Shown piece after piece: positions 62,706 to 64,000 of a stretch of 64,000 bases of DNA. The position numbers and the translations under genes are program-made. The stretch's first letter is position 1. Every line of letters begins with the position of its first letter. Under the pieces are notes generated by a model. It was not told where the DNA came from. It ran no database searches and was given only the letters and a program-made list of their open reading frames with translations. This stretch comes from Affinundibacterium fentianense (GTDB lineage Bacteria > Pseudomonadota > Gammaproteobacteria > Burkholderiales > Burkholderiaceae_D). The stretch spans positions 1 to 64,000 of the forward strand of contig NZ_JAGSPJ010000006.1 in assembly GCF_018139545.1 (NCBI RefSeq). The letters are read 5' to 3'.

Positions 62706-64000
62706 ATGAAGAATACCCTAAACGATACCTCCGAATGGTGGCGCGAAGCAGTGATTTATCAAGTCTATCCGCGCAGTTTTAAAGATAGTAATGGGGATGG
62801 AATAGGTGACTTGCGTGGTATCACGGAAAAATTAGACTACATTGCAGATCTTGGTGTTGATATCGTTTGGATCTCGCCTTTCTTTACGTCACCAATGAAA
62901 GATTTTGGCTACGATGTCGCAGATTATTGCAATGTCGATCCTTTATTTGGGCGATTGGAAGATTTTGACGAGCTAGTGGAGCGTGCACATCAACTTGGTC
63001 TAAAAATCATGATTGATCAGGTTCTGTCCCACACCTCCGATATTCATCCATGGTTCATTGAAAGCCGCCTTAACCGAGATAATCCGAAGGCAAACTGGTA
63101 TGTATGGGCGGATCCTAAACCTGATGGCACGCCACCGAATAATTGGTTGTCTATTTTTGGCGGTTCAGCATGGCAATGGGACACACGTCGTCGTCAGTAT
63201 TATTTGCATAATTTTTTGACCAGTCAGCCTGACATGAATTTTCATCACCCAGAAGTGCAAGCAGCACATTTGGCGAATATGCGTTTTTGGTTGGACCGTG
63301 GCGTCGATGGTTTCCGCATGGATGCCTGTATTTACCATTTTCATGATCAAGCTTTACGCGATAATCCAGTCGCGGCAAAGCAGAATACAGTCAATGTCGC
63401 AGCCTCAAACCCTTACGGCATGCAAGCACATATTTATGATAATTCGCGACCAGAAAATCTCGCTTTTCTAGAAAAAGTGCGTTGTCTATTGGACGAGTAT
63501 CACGCCATTTCGATCGGCGAAATTGGTGCGGATGACGCGCTTGAGGTGATGGCACAATACACCGAAGGCGGACGCCGCTTGCACATGGCATATAGTTTTA
63601 ATTTATTGACCGCAGAGTTCTCGGCAGCACATTTTCGTCGGCAGGTTGAGTCCTTTGAAGCTAGAGTGAAAGATGGTGGTGCATCATGGTCCGTTGGCAA
63701 TCATGATGTGATGCGTGTATTGACACGCTGGGGCGGTGCGGAACCGAAGCCAGCCTTTGCAAAGTTGATCTTAACACTGCAATTGGCACTCAAAGGCACA
63801 CCTTGTTTGTATCAAGGCGATGAGTTGGGACTGCCTGAAGCGCAATTGTCTTACGAAGATTTGCAAGATCCTGTCGGATTGACGTTTTGGCCTGAGTCGA
63901 AAGGGCGCGATGGATGTCGAACACCGATCCCATGGAACGCTTCCGAAGAGTTTGCTGGATTCTCAGGGTGCAAGCCCTGGTTGCCTATCCCTGCGGCACA
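62706..64000 (+). CDS. GH13 alpha-glucosidase (partial, runs off window end)
   Basis: Open frame from the ATG at 62706 to the window edge, at least 431 residues, with no stop. It begins WWREAVIYQVYPRSFKDSNG and has GDLRGITEKLDYIADLGVDIVWISPFFTSP. This is the oligo-1,6-glucosidase/alpha-glucosidase branch of GH13 (subfamily 17/23-like). Catalytic residues are Asp206 in GFRMDACIY, Glu272 in SIGEIG and Asp334 in VGNHDVMR. There is no signal peptide, so it is cytoplasmic. It would hydrolyse imported maltose or maltodextrins in parallel with maltose phosphorylase. The C-terminus is missing only because of the window. Confidence 0.9.
   Translation, partial: MKNTLNDTSEWWREAVIYQVYPRSFKDSNGDGIGDLRGITEKLDYIADLGVDIVWISPFFTSPMKDFGYDVADYCNVDPLFGRLEDFDELVERAHQLGLKIMIDQVLSHTSDIHPWFIESRLNRDNPKANWYVWADPKPDGTPPNNWLSIFGGSAWQWDTRRRQYYLHNFLTSQPDMNFHHPEVQAAHLANMRFWLDRGVDGFRMDACIYHFHDQALRDNPVAAKQNTVNVAASNPYGMQAHIYDNSRPENLAFLEKVRCLLDEYHAISIGEIGADDALEVMAQYTEGGRRLHMAYSFNLLTAEFSAAHFRRQVESFEARVKDGGASWSVGNHDVMRVLTRWGGAEPKPAFAKLILTLQLALKGTPCLYQGDELGLPEAQLSYEDLQDPVGLTFWPESKGRDGCRTPIPWNASEEFAGFSGCKPWLPIPAA

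Noticed and set aside
1..64000. CRISPR arrays, prophage or insertion sequences
   Set aside because: No regularly spaced repeats, transposase, integrase or phage structural genes were found. The tandem tRNAs carry no adjoining integrase or duplicated tRNA end.

Overview
The window looks like chromosome from a Gram-negative betaproteobacterium of the order Burkholderiales, most plausibly a relatively AT-rich member of the Oxalobacteraceae (Undibacterium-like). This is inferred from gene content (minor-pilin cluster, glyA and nrdR side by side, complete Tol-Pal system, Xanthomonas/Caulobacter-style TonB-receptor sugar loci) and was not tested by any search. I see no prophage, insertion sequence or CRISPR array.

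Layout. 0.4-7.9 kb: a type IV pilus minor-pilin operon (two tandem FimT/FimU-type prepilins, pilV, pilW, pilX, pilY1, pilE). 8.0-9.9 kb, minus strand: glyA then nrdR. 10.5-11.3 kb: a YdfG-type short-chain dehydrogenase. 11.4-23.2 kb: the envelope-stability cluster ybgC-tolQ-tolR-[tamA-tamB]-tolA-tolB-pal-cpoB, with the TAM genes lying inside the Tol-Pal cluster. 23.2-23.5 kb: two identical tRNA-Lys(UUU) genes. 23.7-32.4 kb: a sucrose locus like the Xanthomonas sux locus: LacI regulator, TonB receptor, amylosucrase, fructokinase and an SLC45/SUT-like transporter. 32.5-35.9 kb: a class I methyltransferase, a Ppx/GppA phosphatase and a basic tail-domain protein. 36.1-49.2 kb: a maltose/maltodextrin locus: MalA-type TonB receptor, flavin halogenase-like protein, cation:proton antiporter, MFS transporter, periplasmic GH13 amylase, GH31 alpha-glucosidase and a second LacI regulator. 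49.3-59.0 kb: a stretch of mostly unrelated genes (DUF1801, PLD-family protein, TelA/YiaA module, oligopeptidase B, PriB-like protein, VOC protein, secreted protein). 59.2-64.0 kb: the maltose theme resumes with beta-phosphoglucomutase, GH65 maltose phosphorylase and a GH13 alpha-glucosidase cut off by the window edge.

How the parts fit. In the sucrose locus, sucrose would cross the outer membrane through the TonB receptor and the inner membrane through the MFS carrier. Amylosucrase would then split it into an alpha-glucan plus fructose, and fructokinase would phosphorylate the fructose. Two TTGCAA-type palindromes upstream of the receptor are likely operators for the adjacent LacI protein. 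In the maltose locus, periplasmic GH13 and GH31 enzymes would trim maltodextrins. The carrier imports the products, and maltose phosphorylase with beta-phosphoglucomutase would feed glucose 6-phosphate into metabolism. Perfect AAAGCGCTTT palindromes occur in closely spaced pairs in front of both the MalA-type receptor (36.1 kb) and the pgmB-GH65 genes (59.2 kb). They tie the two halves into one probable regulon although they lie 23 kb apart.

The observations most worth following are the flavin halogenase-like gene and antiporter inside the maltose locus, the two-site operator architecture, the tamAB insertion within tol-pal, a phospholipase-D-like protein whose first HKD motif carries Tyr instead of His, and a TelA / YiaA / two-helix membrane protein module.
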